From CALZJC01 sp041574955 (lineage in GTDB: Bacteria; Acidobacteriota; Thermoanaerobaculia; Multivoradales; JAHEKO01): 11,825 bases of DNA. The notes beneath the pieces were generated by a model. That model was not told the origin of the DNA, searched no databases, and saw nothing but the letters and a program-made list of their open reading frames with translations. The stretch lies in NCBI GenBank assembly GCA_041574955.1, contig JBFGNS010000129.1, positions 1 to 11,825 of the forward strand, in the 5' to 3' direction. Shown one piece after another: positions 5,818 to 11,825 of this stretch. Position 1 is the first letter of the stretch, and the number at the start of each line of letters is the position of its first letter. The position numbers and the translations under genes were made by a program.

Positions 5818-7311
5818 GTGCCGATCCTGGCACGTCCGTGGACGGTCGCGGTGGCGCTCGTCTACCTGGCGGGGATGCTGGCGCTCGGCGCCTGGGCGGC
5901 TCGGCGCACCCGTGACGAGCGCGACTTCTTCATCGCCGGCCAGCGGCTGGGACTGTGGGTGACCGGCCTCGGGACCATGTCGGCGGCGTTCAGCGGCTTC
6001 GTCTTCCTGGGCGGTCCCGGCCTCACCTACCGGCTGGGGTTCGCCTCGCTGCTGATCGTCCTGCCGGTGGGCTTTACCGCCGGCCTGCTGTGCTGGACGG
6101 TGGGGGCTGCCCTGCGCCGGCTGGCCGGCAGGGGCGGGGTCTACACCCTGCCCGCCGCGCTGGCGGTGCGCTTTCCCGGCCGCGCGACGCCGGCGCTGGC
6201 CACCGCGGCGGTGCTCACCGGCTCGCTCGGCTACCTGGCCGCCCAGCTGCTGGCGCTCGGGGTGCTGCTGCAGACGCTGCTCGGCTGGCCGCCGGGCTGG
6301 GGCCTGGTGGCCGCCACCGTGGCCGGCGCGCTGGTGGTGGTGGCCTACTCGGCGGCCGGCGGCATGGTGGCCGGGGCCTACAGCGACCTGGTGCAGGGCG
6401 CGCTGATGCTGCTGGCGGCGGTGGCGGTGTTCGAGCGCGCTCTGGGGGCCGCCGGCGGCTGGCGGAGCCTGCTCGACAGCCTGGCGACCAGCGAGGCGTT
6501 CGCCGGCTTCCTCGAGCCGTTCGGACGCGCCCCGGTTCACACCGCGGTCGGCTTCTTCTTCGTCTTCGGGCTCGGTGTGCTGGGGCAGCCGCAGATGCTG
6601 CACAGGTTCTTCATGCTGCGCGACCCGGCGGAGCTGCGCTGGATGCCGGCGGTGCTCGGCGGCTCGCAGGCCGCCTGCCTGCTGGTCTGGCTGGGGATCG
6701 GGCTGGCGGTGCCCGCGCTGGTGGCGCAGGGGCGGCTGGCGCCGCTCGCCAACCCCGACGCGGCGACGCCGGTCTTCATCCTCGGGTATCTGCCCGCCGT
6801 GGTGGCCGGGGTGGTGGTGGCCGGCGCGCTGGCGGCGATCATGTCGACCGCCGACTCGTTCCTCAACATCGCTGCGGCGGCGCTGGTGCGCGACCTGCCC
6901 GGGCTCGGTGGTCGCCGGCCGGCGGCCGGCCTGCGCGCCGGCCGGCTGGCGACCGCCGCGGTGGCGGTCGCTGCCACCGGCCTGGCGCTGGTCTACGGCG
7001 ACCTGGTGGCGCTGCTCGGCACCTTCGCCTACGGCACCTTCGCGGCGGCGCTGGCGCCGGCGCTGGCGGTGGGTCTCAACTGGCGGGGGGTGACGCCGGC
7101 GGCGGCCGCCGCGTCGATCGCCACCGGCCTCGGCGTCAACCTGGGGCTCGAGCTGTGGCGCCGGCTGCCGGCGCTGCCGCAGCCGCCGCTGGCCGAAGGC
7201 GTGCTGCCGTCGGCGGTGGCGCTGGCCGCCTCGCTGGCAGTGCTGATGGCGGTGTCGTGGGCGACGGCGGCGCGCACTCGCCGCGCGGGGCCGCCGGAGG
7301 TCGCGGCGTGA
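5818..7311 (+). CDS. Sodium:solute symporter (SSS family)
   Basis: An inner-membrane Na+-coupled uptake carrier of 497 residues, with about 13 hydrophobic segments. Diagnostic SSS features are ERDFFIAGQRLG near residues 34-45 followed by GTMSAAFSGF; the YSAAGGMVAGAYSDLVQG block, the family's GG...TDxxQ-like signature; GQPQMLHRFF near 256-265, as in PutP/PanF-type members; and MSTADS at 342-347, which carries the Ser/Thr residues of the Na2 sodium site. The substrate is open: proline-, pantothenate- or monocarboxylate-type are all possible. The start is GTG at 5818, two bases after the preceding stop and 11 bases after gaggag (5801-5806); earlier in-frame codons would run into the small membrane protein's frame. 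The TGA at 7309-7311 overlaps the lipid kinase start. Confidence 0.9.
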   Translation: MPILARPWTVAVALVYLAGMLALGAWAARRTRDERDFFIAGQRLGLWVTGLGTMSAAFSGFVFLGGPGLTYRLGFASLLIVLPVGFTAGLLCWTVGAALRRLAGRGGVYTLPAALAVRFPGRATPALATAAVLTGSLGYLAAQLLALGVLLQTLLGWPPGWGLVAATVAGALVVVAYSAAGGMVAGAYSDLVQGALMLLAAVAVFERALGAAGGWRSLLDSLATSEAFAGFLEPFGRAPVHTAVGFFFVFGLGVLGQPQMLHRFFMLRDPAELRWMPAVLGGSQAACLLVWLGIGLAVPALVAQGRLAPLANPDAATPVFILGYLPAVVAGVVVAGALAAIMSTADSFLNIAAAALVRDLPGLGGRRPAAGLRAGRLATAAVAVAATGLALVYGDLVALLGTFAYGTFAAALAPALAVGLNWRGVTPAAAAASIATGLGVNLGLELWRRLPALPQPPLAEGVLPSAVALAASLAVLMAVSWATAARTRRAGPPEVAA

Positions 7312-8207
7312 CCGTCCGCTTGCTGGTCAACCCGTCGTCCGGGGGCGGCAGCGGGGCGCGGCTGCTGCCGGCGCTGCGCGCGCGCCTGCCGGCGGCGGCC
7401 GAGATGGTGGTGAGCCGCGACGCCGGCCACCTGGCGGCGGAGGCACGCCGCGCGGTGGCCGACGGCGTGGAGCGGCTGGTGGTGGCGGGAGGCGACGGCA
7501 CCTTCCACTGGGTGCTGCCGGCGCTCGCCGGCGCCGCCACCGCCCTGGCGCTGGTGCCGGTGGGACGCGGCAACGACCTGGCCACCAGCCTGGGCGTGCC
7601 CGCCGGCCTCGAGCAGGCGGTGCTGCTGGCGCTCGACGGCCCGGTGCGGCGCGTCGATCTCGGGCGTGCCGGCGGCGAGTGGTTCGCCCTCTACGCCGGC
7701 GCCGGCTTCGACAGCGCCGTGTCGGCCACCGCCGACCGGCAGGCGCGCTGGCTGCCGGCGTCGCTGACCTACGTGCTGGCCACCCTGCGCACCCTGGCCT
7801 GGTTCCGGCCGCCGCACGCCGAGCTCGAGTGGGACGGTGGCCGGTTCGAGGGCGAGGTGATGTTCGCCACCGCCTGTAACGCGCCGCGCTTCGGGGGCGG
7901 CATGCTGATCGCGCCGGCAGCGCAGATGGCCGACGGCCTGCTCGACCTGGTGATCGTCCGCCGGGTGTCGAAGCCCGCCCTGCTGAGGGTCTTCCCGCGC
8001 GTCTTCCGCGGCACCCACGTGTCGCACCCGGCCATCTCGCTCCACCGCACCCGCCGCGTCCGCATGCGCTTCGCTCCCCGGGCGCTGCTCGCCAGCGACG
8101 GAGAGGTGCTGGGCGAGCTGCCGGCGGCGGGGCTGGAGGTGGAGGTGGTGCCGGGGGCGCTGCGGGTGGTGGCGGGGGCAGGTATCGCGGTGACGTCACC
8201 CCGGTGA
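7308..8207 (+). CDS. Diacylglycerol kinase family lipid kinase (DgkB/YegS-like)
   Basis: A 299-residue cytoplasmic or membrane-peripheral kinase that, by family, transfers phosphate from ATP to diacylglycerol or a related lipid. It starts with the family's VNPSSGGGSG nucleotide-binding turn (residues 7-16). The GGDGT motif is at 61-65 and PVGRGNDLA at 84-92, both hallmarks of the DAGK catalytic domain. The C-terminal half has the beta-sandwich features (ATACNAPRFGGGM, and the DG pair in MADGLLDLVIVRR). The start GTG overlaps the symporter TGA, making this the last gene of the operon. The final residues (VTSPR) and the TGA at 8205-8207 are encoded by the GGTGAC repeat cluster that fills the intergenic space, so the repeat seems to have replaced or trimmed the original 3' end. 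The lipid substrate cannot be told from sequence. Confidence 0.9.
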   Translation: MTVRLLVNPSSGGGSGARLLPALRARLPAAAEMVVSRDAGHLAAEARRAVADGVERLVVAGGDGTFHWVLPALAGAATALALVPVGRGNDLATSLGVPAGLEQAVLLALDGPVRRVDLGRAGGEWFALYAGAGFDSAVSATADRQARWLPASLTYVLATLRTLAWFRPPHAELEWDGGRFEGEVMFATACNAPRFGGGMLIAPAAQMADGLLDLVIVRRVSKPALLRVFPRVFRGTHVSHPAISLHRTRRVRMRFAPRALLASDGEVLGELPAAGLEVEVVPGALRVVAGAGIAVTSPR

Positions 8208-8331
8208 CAGACACCCCCGTGACAGGTCACCCCGGTGACAGGATACTCAGGGTACCGCCCTTCCGTGGCAGCTCACCGGTGGGCTGAGTATCCTGTCACC
8301 GCTGTCGGTCCCTGTCACCGCTGTCGGTCCC
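8189..8331. repeat. REP/BIME-like palindrome cluster between convergent genes; possible two-way terminator
   Basis: At least eight GTGAC/GTCAC motifs occur in about 130 bp. The cluster contains the 12-bp palindrome GGTGACGTCACC (8189-8200), and GTCACCCCGGTGACA twice, at 8195-8209 and 8226-8240. It also has an 18-bp perfect inverted repeat, CGGTGACAGGATACTCAG at 8233-8250 with its complement at 8284-8301, around a 33-nt loop. Next to it is a perfect 19-bp tandem duplication, TGTCACCGCTGTCGGTCCC at 8294-8312 and 8313-8331. The cluster begins inside the end of the lipid kinase gene and stops one base before the dehydrogenase stop codon. Such structure between converging genes resembles REP/BIME elements mobilised by Y1 (RAYT) transposases. 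The long stem could also stop transcription from both sides, although no T-tract is present. Confidence 0.75.
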
Positions 8332-8332
8332 G

Positions 8333-9871
8333 CTAGTCGAGGTCGAACTCGACGCCCTGCGCCAGCGGCAGCTCGCTGCCCCAGTTGAGGGTGCAGGTCT
8401 GGCGCCGCATGTACAGCTTCCAGGAGTCCGAGCCGGCCTCGCGGCCGCCGCCGGTCTCCTTCTCGCCGCCGAACGCGCCGCCGATCTCGGCCCCCGAGGT
8501 GCCGATGTTGACGTTGGCGATCCCGCAGTCGCTGCCGGTGGCGGCCAGGAACCGCTCGGCGTGGCGCATGTTGAGGGTGAAGATCGCCGACGACAGCCCC
8601 TGCGGCACGCTGTTGTGCATCTCGATCGCCTCGTCGAGGCCGTCGAACTCCATCACGTAGAGGATGGGGGCGAACGTCTCGTCGCAGGTGATCGGCATGG
8701 TGGAGACGGCCTCGACCAGGGTCGGCAGCACGAAGCCGCCGCCCAGCTCGTGGCGCTCGCCGCCGTACAGCACCGTGCCGCCCTCTTCGCGCGCCCGCTC
8801 GAGCGCGCGCATCATGTCGTCCACCGCGCCCTCGTCGATCAGCGGTCCCATCAGGGTCTCGGGATCGAGCGGGTCGCCGATCCGCACCGAGCGGTAGGCC
8901 TCGACCAGTCGGCGCTTCATCTCGCCCGCGATGCCCTTCTGCAGCAGCAGCCGGCGGGCGCTGGTGCAGCGCTGGCCGGCGGTGCCGACGGCGGCGAACA
9001 GCACGGCGCGCAGCGCCAGGTCGAGGTCGGCGTCGTCCATCACGACGACGCCGTTGTTGCCGCCGAGCTCGAGCAGGCTGCGGCCCAGCCGCTCGGCCAC
9101 CGTGCGGCCGACGGCGCGGCCCATCGCCACCGAACCGGTCGCCGACACCAGCGGCACCCGGGGATCGGCGGCGAGCGGTCCGCCCACCTGTTTGCGGTCG
9201 CCGATCGCCAGCCCGAAGATCGGCGGCGCGTCGTTGGCCGCCAGCACGCGCTCGGCGATGCGGGTCACCGCCAGGGCGCACAGCGGGGTCTTCTGCGACG
9301 GCTTCCAGATCATCGAGTCGCCGCACACCGCCGCCACCATCGCGTTCCACGCCCACACCGCGACGGGGAAGTTGAAGGCGGTGATGATGCCCACCGGGCC
9401 GAGCGGATGCCACTGCTCGTACATCCGGTGGAGCGGCCGCTCGGAGTGCATCGACAGGCCGTAGAGCTGGCGCGACATGCCCACCGCCAGGTCGGCCATG
9501 TCGATCATCTCCTGGACCTCGCCCAGCCCCTCGCTCACCACCTTGCCGGCCTCCAGGCTGACCAGCGTGCCGAGGTCGTCCTTGTGCCGCCGCAGCTCCT
9601 CGGCCAGCTGTCGCACGATCTCGCCGCGGAGCGGCGCCGGCCACCGCCGCCACTCGTCGAACGCCTCGACGGCGGTAGCGGCGACCGTCTCGTAGTCGGC
9701 CGCGGTGGCTGTGCGGACCCGCGCGAGGGTCTCGCCGGTGGCCGGGTTGAGCGACTCGACCGGCTCGCCGGTGGTCGCGATCCAGGCGCCGTTGAAGGCG
9801 CCCGGGTTGTCGTCCTCGATGCCGAGCCGGCGGAGGACCTCGGTGGTCTGACTGGCGGTTTCGACGGGCAT
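8333..9871 (-). CDS. pcd: L-aminoadipate-semialdehyde / piperideine-6-carboxylate dehydrogenase (ALDH7 family)
   Basis: An NAD(P)+-dependent aldehyde dehydrogenase of 512 residues that, in this family, oxidises 2-aminoadipate 6-semialdehyde (the open form of piperideine-6-carboxylate) to L-2-aminoadipate. Asn167 (FNFPV), Lys190 (WKPS), the general base Glu268 (LELGG) and the catalytic Cys302 (GQRCTS) are all present. The C-terminal AEIGGAFGGEKETGGGREAG followed by SDSWKLYMRRQT is characteristic of ALDH7 (antiquitin/AmaB/Pcd) and separates it from other aldehyde dehydrogenases. The ATG at 9871 is supported by AAGGAG (9878-9883) six bases upstream. lat, which makes its substrate, lies upstream on the same strand, separated by 307 bp with its own palindromic operator. 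Together they form the lysine-to-2-aminoadipate route. The symbol follows family usage; amaB is a synonym for the same activity. Confidence 0.9.
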   Translation of the reverse strand: MPVETASQTTEVLRRLGIEDDNPGAFNGAWIATTGEPVESLNPATGETLARVRTATAADYETVAATAVEAFDEWRRWPAPLRGEIVRQLAEELRRHKDDLGTLVSLEAGKVVSEGLGEVQEMIDMADLAVGMSRQLYGLSMHSERPLHRMYEQWHPLGPVGIITAFNFPVAVWAWNAMVAAVCGDSMIWKPSQKTPLCALAVTRIAERVLAANDAPPIFGLAIGDRKQVGGPLAADPRVPLVSATGSVAMGRAVGRTVAERLGRSLLELGGNNGVVVMDDADLDLALRAVLFAAVGTAGQRCTSARRLLLQKGIAGEMKRRLVEAYRSVRIGDPLDPETLMGPLIDEGAVDDMMRALERAREEGGTVLYGGERHELGGGFVLPTLVEAVSTMPITCDETFAPILYVMEFDGLDEAIEMHNSVPQGLSSAIFTLNMRHAERFLAATGSDCGIANVNIGTSGAEIGGAFGGEKETGGGREAGSDSWKLYMRRQTCTLNWGSELPLAQGVEFDLD

Positions 9872-9877
9872 GGAGCT

Positions 9878-9883
9878 CTCCTT
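9878..9883 (-). promoter_or_regulatory. Shine-Dalgarno (AAGGAG) of the aldehyde dehydrogenase gene
   Basis: AAGGAGAG lies on the minus strand with six bases between AAGGAG and the ATG at 9871. It fixes the start and contrasts with the mqnC, ferredoxin and exporter genes, which lack such a site. Confidence 0.8.
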
Positions 9884-9932
9884 CGGGCGGCGTGGCCGAC
9901 GCGGCCGGGCGCCGCGGTACGCCTTTCAGTCC

Positions 9933-9962
9933 GGCTTACGGTGCGCCGTCCCAGATCCGCAA
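9933..9962 (-). promoter_or_regulatory. Weak candidate promoter for the aldehyde dehydrogenase (TTGCGG-N18-TAAGCC)
   Basis: On the minus strand TTGCGG (9957-9962) and TAAGCC (9933-9938) are separated by 18 bp. This would start transcription near 9926 and leave a ~55-nt leader containing the Shine-Dalgarno. Both hexamers are poor matches to consensus. The TTGTGGAA half-site at 9966-9973 would sit directly upstream of the -35. Confidence 0.3.
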
Positions 9963-10036
9963 CGGTTGTGGAAAAGGCTGCGGAACCGTGGCGGGTGCAG
10001 CGGCGCAAACCTCGCTGGTTGTGGAACTTGGAGCGG

Positions 10037-10058
10037 ATTGCACAAGAGCTTGTGCAAT
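10037..10058. promoter_or_regulatory. Perfect palindromic operator candidate (ATTGCACAAG / CTTGTGCAAT)
   Basis: Two 10-bp arms, ATTGCACAAG (10037-10046) and CTTGTGCAAT (10049-10058), are perfect reverse complements around a 2-bp centre (AG). The site lies about 165 bp upstream of the pcd start and about 120 bp after the lat stop. A dyad of this length without a T-tract suits a dimeric regulator (Lrp/AsnC, GntR or TetR type) rather than a terminator. In mycobacteria lat neighbours an Lrp/AsnC-type gene, which makes that family a reasonable guess, but no regulator gene lies in this window. Confidence 0.65.
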
Positions 10059-10142
10059 TCTCGTAAACCTCTTGGATTCAGCGGTTTCCGAAATAACGGC
10101 CGGCTTCGTCGACGAGCCCGGATGGACCCGGAGGGCGGTTTT

Positions 10143-10170
10143 CCGCAGCCGCGGGGCTTCCGGCTGCCGG
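10143..10170 (-). terminator. GC-rich hairpin shortly after lat (terminator-like, no T-tract)
   Basis: On the minus strand, starting about 9 nt after the lat stop, CAGCCG pairs with CGGCTG and the outer CCG with CGG across a one-base bulge, enclosing a ~9-nt loop. The tail that follows is A-rich rather than T-rich, so intrinsic termination is doubtful. It may be an mRNA 3'-end stabiliser or an attenuating structure between lat and pcd. Confidence 0.3.
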
Positions 10171-10178
10171 TAGCGGCC

Positions 10179-11519
10179 TCACAGCACCGCCGCCAGCGCC
10201 CGCTCGGTGCGGCGCAGGCCCTCGTCGGCCTCCTCGGAAGTCAGGTTGAGGGCGGGCCGGAAGCGGATCGAGCGCGCACCGGAGGGCAGTCCGATCGCCC
10301 CCGCCTCGCGCATCGCCATCAGCACCTGCTTGCGCACCTCGCGGTCGGGCAGATCGAACGCCACGAACAGGCCGCGGCCGCGGGCGTTGGTCACCCGACC
10401 CTCGAACCGCTCGGTCAGGCGCTGGCAGCCGGCCAGCAGCTGCCCGCCCACCTCGGCCGCGTTGGCCAGCAGACCGTCTTCCTCGATGATCTCGACGTAG
10501 CGCTGACAGCGCACCATGTCTACCAGGTTGCCGCCCCAGGTGGAGTTGATGCGGCTGGGCACCTGGAAGACCGACTCCACCTCGTCGACCCGGGGTCCGG
10601 CGCAGATGCCGCACACCTGGGTCTTCTTGCCGAAGGCGAAGACGTCGGGCACCACCTCGAAGTGCTCGAAGCACCACCACCGCCCGGTGGTCCCGAAGCC
10701 GGTCTGCACCTCGTCGAAGATCAGCAGGAACTCGTTGTCGTCCGCCAGCCGGCGGAGCGTCGCCAGGAACTCGCCGCGGAAGTGGTTGTCGCCGCCCTCG
10801 CCCTGGATCGGCTCGACGATCAGCGCCGCGATGTCGTGCGGGTGGGCCGCCAGCGCCGCCTCGATCTCCGCCACCGCCTGGGCCTCTTCGGCAACCACCC
10901 GCGTCAGCACCGCGTCGGTCACCGGGAACGACAGGTACGGGTTGTGGATGCGCGGCCAGTCGAACTTCGGGAAGTACTGCGTCTTACGTGGGTCGGCGGT
11001 GCTGGTGAGCGACAGGGTGTAGCCGCTGCGGCCGTGGAACGACTGCCGGAAGTGCAGCACCCGTTGGCCCAGCTCGCCGCGTCCGGCGGCCAGGTTCTTG
11101 CGCACCTTCCAGTCGAAGGCGGTCTTGAGCGCGTTCTCCACCGCCAGCGCGCCGCCCTCGACGAAGAACATGCGGCGGTCGAGCGGCGCCGGCACGGTGC
11201 GCGCCAGGGCGCTTACGAACTCGGCCAGCTCGGGGGTGTAGAGGTCGGAGTTGGACGGCTTGTTGACCGCCGCGGCCATCAGCCGCTGCCGGAAGCCGGG
11301 CTCGTCCATCTTCGGGTGGTTGTAGCCGATCGGCGAGGTCGAGTAGCAGGTGAACAGGTCGAGTAGCTCGCGGCCGGCGAGAGCGTCGTAGATCCACGAG
11401 CCGTGGCTGCGCTCCAGGTCGAGCACGAACGGCATGCCGTCGGCCAGCATGTGCCGGCGCAGGGTGGGGTGGACCTCGGCGGCCGCTACGCGGCCGGTCT
11501 TGGTGGCAAGGGTGGTCAT
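10179..11519 (-). CDS. lat: L-lysine 6-transaminase (lysine epsilon-aminotransferase, PLP class III)
   Basis: This PLP enzyme moves the epsilon-amino group of L-lysine to 2-oxoglutarate, giving glutamate and 2-aminoadipate 6-semialdehyde, which cyclises to piperideine-6-carboxylate. At 446 residues it matches the length of the mycobacterial enzyme (Rv3290c, about 449). From memory, many blocks match that protein: KPSNSD (87-92), FFVEGGALAVENALK (118-132), FHGRSGYTLSLT (161-172), PKFDWPRI (184-191), EPIQGEGGD (236-244), IFDEVQTG (267-274), AFGKKTQVCG (295-304) and NSTWGGNL. The PLP lysine is one of Lys298/Lys299. Asp269 should contact the pyridine nitrogen, and Glu241 aligns with the substrate-switch glutamate of the mycobacterial enzyme. 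The ATG at 11519 is chosen because AGGAGG lies five bases upstream; an in-frame ATG at 11612 would add 31 unconserved residues and would lie upstream of the mapped transcription start. Confidence 0.93.
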   Translation of the reverse strand: MTTLATKTGRVAAAEVHPTLRRHMLADGMPFVLDLERSHGSWIYDALAGRELLDLFTCYSTSPIGYNHPKMDEPGFRQRLMAAAVNKPSNSDLYTPELAEFVSALARTVPAPLDRRMFFVEGGALAVENALKTAFDWKVRKNLAAGRGELGQRVLHFRQSFHGRSGYTLSLTSTADPRKTQYFPKFDWPRIHNPYLSFPVTDAVLTRVVAEEAQAVAEIEAALAAHPHDIAALIVEPIQGEGGDNHFRGEFLATLRRLADDNEFLLIFDEVQTGFGTTGRWWCFEHFEVVPDVFAFGKKTQVCGICAGPRVDEVESVFQVPSRINSTWGGNLVDMVRCQRYVEIIEEDGLLANAAEVGGQLLAGCQRLTERFEGRVTNARGRGLFVAFDLPDREVRKQVLMAMREAGAIGLPSGARSIRFRPALNLTSEEADEGLRRTERALAAVL

Positions 11520-11524
11520 CGCAT

Positions 11525-11530
11525 CCTCCT
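11525..11530 (-). promoter_or_regulatory. Shine-Dalgarno (AGGAGG) of lat
   Basis: A perfect AGGAGG on the minus strand with five bases to the ATG at 11519. It decides the start against the longer in-frame alternative at 11612. Confidence 0.85.
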
Positions 11531-11602
11531 CGGGAAGCTGCGAGGGAGCTTCTGCGGGACTGGGGAGGGGGCGGCCGCGGGAGCACGGCGACGCCGGGGC
11601 GG

Positions 11603-11631
11603 AGCGTAGCACCGGGCCTTTTGGGGGTCAA
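11603..11631 (-). promoter_or_regulatory. Sigma70-type promoter of lat (TTGACC-N17-TACGCT)
   Basis: On the minus strand TTGACC (11626-11631) and TACGCT (11603-11608) are separated by exactly 17 bp, with an AAAA run in the spacer. Transcription would start near 11596, giving a leader of about 77 nt before the ATG. This is the best-formed promoter in the window. Confidence 0.65.
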
Positions 11632-11825
11632 TGAGCGAGTACGGCTCTCAATCGTCAGGAAACCTGATTCGAGACCGCAGGCCGGCAGGGGCCGTATTCG
11701 CGCTGGCCCGGCCGGCTCGGAGCCGCGGGGATGGGGTCCCTGGGTACCGGCTCGCGCGCAGTCGGACTCTCGGGCGGGGCGCTCGCCTGCACTCCGCTGG
11801 CGCGCGCCATCGGCGTCGGACTCCA
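11632..11825. other. Right-edge region with no assignable gene
   Basis: Apart from the dyad there is nothing I can assign. A plus frame from the ATG at 11631 and a minus frame from 11655 both stay open to the edge. The first is Arg-rich and the second Pro/Ala/Arg-rich, neither resembles a known family, and in DNA this GC-rich open frames arise by chance. The minus frame could still be the tail of a gene lying beyond the window. GTCGGACTC occurs twice (11761-11769 and 11815-11823), 54 bp apart. Confidence 0.4.
11646..11674. promoter_or_regulatory. Dyad upstream of the lat promoter (core TCAGGAAACCTGA), candidate LysR-type site
   Basis: The 13-bp core at 11655-11667 has 5-bp arms TCAGG/CCTGA around AAA and fits T-N11-A. 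Flanking TCTC (11646-11649) and GAGA (11671-11674) extend the symmetry imperfectly. The centre lies about 65 bp upstream of the predicted lat start site, the usual position of the LysR-type recognition site. No regulator gene is visible in the window. Confidence 0.4.

Larger units (their letters stand above)
9872..10178. other. 307-bp intergenic region between lat and pcd: regulatory, no gene
   Basis: No convincing reading frame is present. From the lat side it holds a GC-rich hairpin just after the lat stop (10143-10170), a perfect palindrome (10037-10058), two direct TTGTGGAA half-sites (9966-9973 and 10019-10026), a weak promoter candidate and the pcd Shine-Dalgarno. Much of 9960-10100 is richer in A+T than the surrounding genes, as expected of a control region. 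Confidence 0.7.

Noticed and set aside
8189..8331. CRISPR array
   Set aside because: The repeats are short, palindromic, unevenly spaced and have no unique spacers; two copies directly abut each other.
10037..10058. Intrinsic terminator of lat
   Set aside because: No T-tract follows on the minus strand, the site lies 120 nt past the stop, and similar half-sites recur nearby, which favours an operator.
8561..11366. Large plus-strand open frames opposite pcd and lat
   Set aside because: The products are His/Arg/Gln-rich shadows; the minus-strand genes contain complete catalytic motifs.
11631..11825. Plus-strand gene starting at the ATG at 11631
   Set aside because: It overlaps the lat -35 element, has no Shine-Dalgarno, and gives an Arg-rich product with no family resemblance.
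11700..11825. tRNA or other structured RNA at the right edge
   Set aside because: No T-loop (GTTCRANNC) or paired acceptor ends could be found; GC-rich stems here are expected by composition.

Overview
This 11.8-kb window is high-GC bacterial chromosomal DNA, dense with genes and using GTG as well as ATG starts. It holds no rRNA, no tRNA, no transposase gene and no CRISPR array. The gene set (futalosine-route menaquinone enzyme MqnC, a thioredoxin-like [2Fe-2S] ferredoxin, a lysine 6-transaminase with its partner dehydrogenase) fits a GC-rich soil or sediment bacterium. An Acidobacteriota-like organism is my best guess, but it is weakly supported and no lineage marker is present.

Left part (1-4364). 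A coiled-coil protein, cut by the window edge, carries nearly identical 71-residue repeats and ends in an NTF2-like domain. It is followed by mqnC and, 7 bp later, a small transglutaminase-fold protein. A convergent [2Fe-2S] ferredoxin gene lies on the minus strand.

Middle part (4365-8207). From a 69-bp divergent promoter region runs a tight plus-strand operon: an EamA/DMT exporter, a 125-residue four-helix membrane protein, a sodium:solute symporter and a diacylglycerol-kinase-family lipid kinase. Junctions are 4-bp GTGA overlaps or a 2-bp gap. Three genes in the left and middle parts (mqnC, the ferredoxin and the exporter) have a TANNNT box 6-9 nt before the start codon and no clear Shine-Dalgarno, suggesting leaderless transcripts.

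Convergent gap (8189-8331). A cluster of GGTGAC/GTCACC palindromes, an 18-bp perfect inverted repeat and a 19-bp tandem duplication fills the space between two converging genes. It even supplies the stop codon of the lipid kinase. It looks like a REP/BIME-type element and may also act as a two-way terminator.

Right part (8333-11825). Two minus-strand genes form a lysine catabolic module: lat (L-lysine to the 6-semialdehyde, which cyclises to piperideine-6-carboxylate) and an ALDH7-family dehydrogenase (semialdehyde to 2-aminoadipate). Each has a strong Shine-Dalgarno. lat has a good sigma70-type promoter, with a T-N11-A dyad near -65. The dehydrogenase is preceded by 307 bp containing a perfect palindrome (10-bp arms) and extra half-sites at near-helical spacing, so the two genes probably have separately controlled promoters. 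The last ~150 bp contain nothing I can assign.
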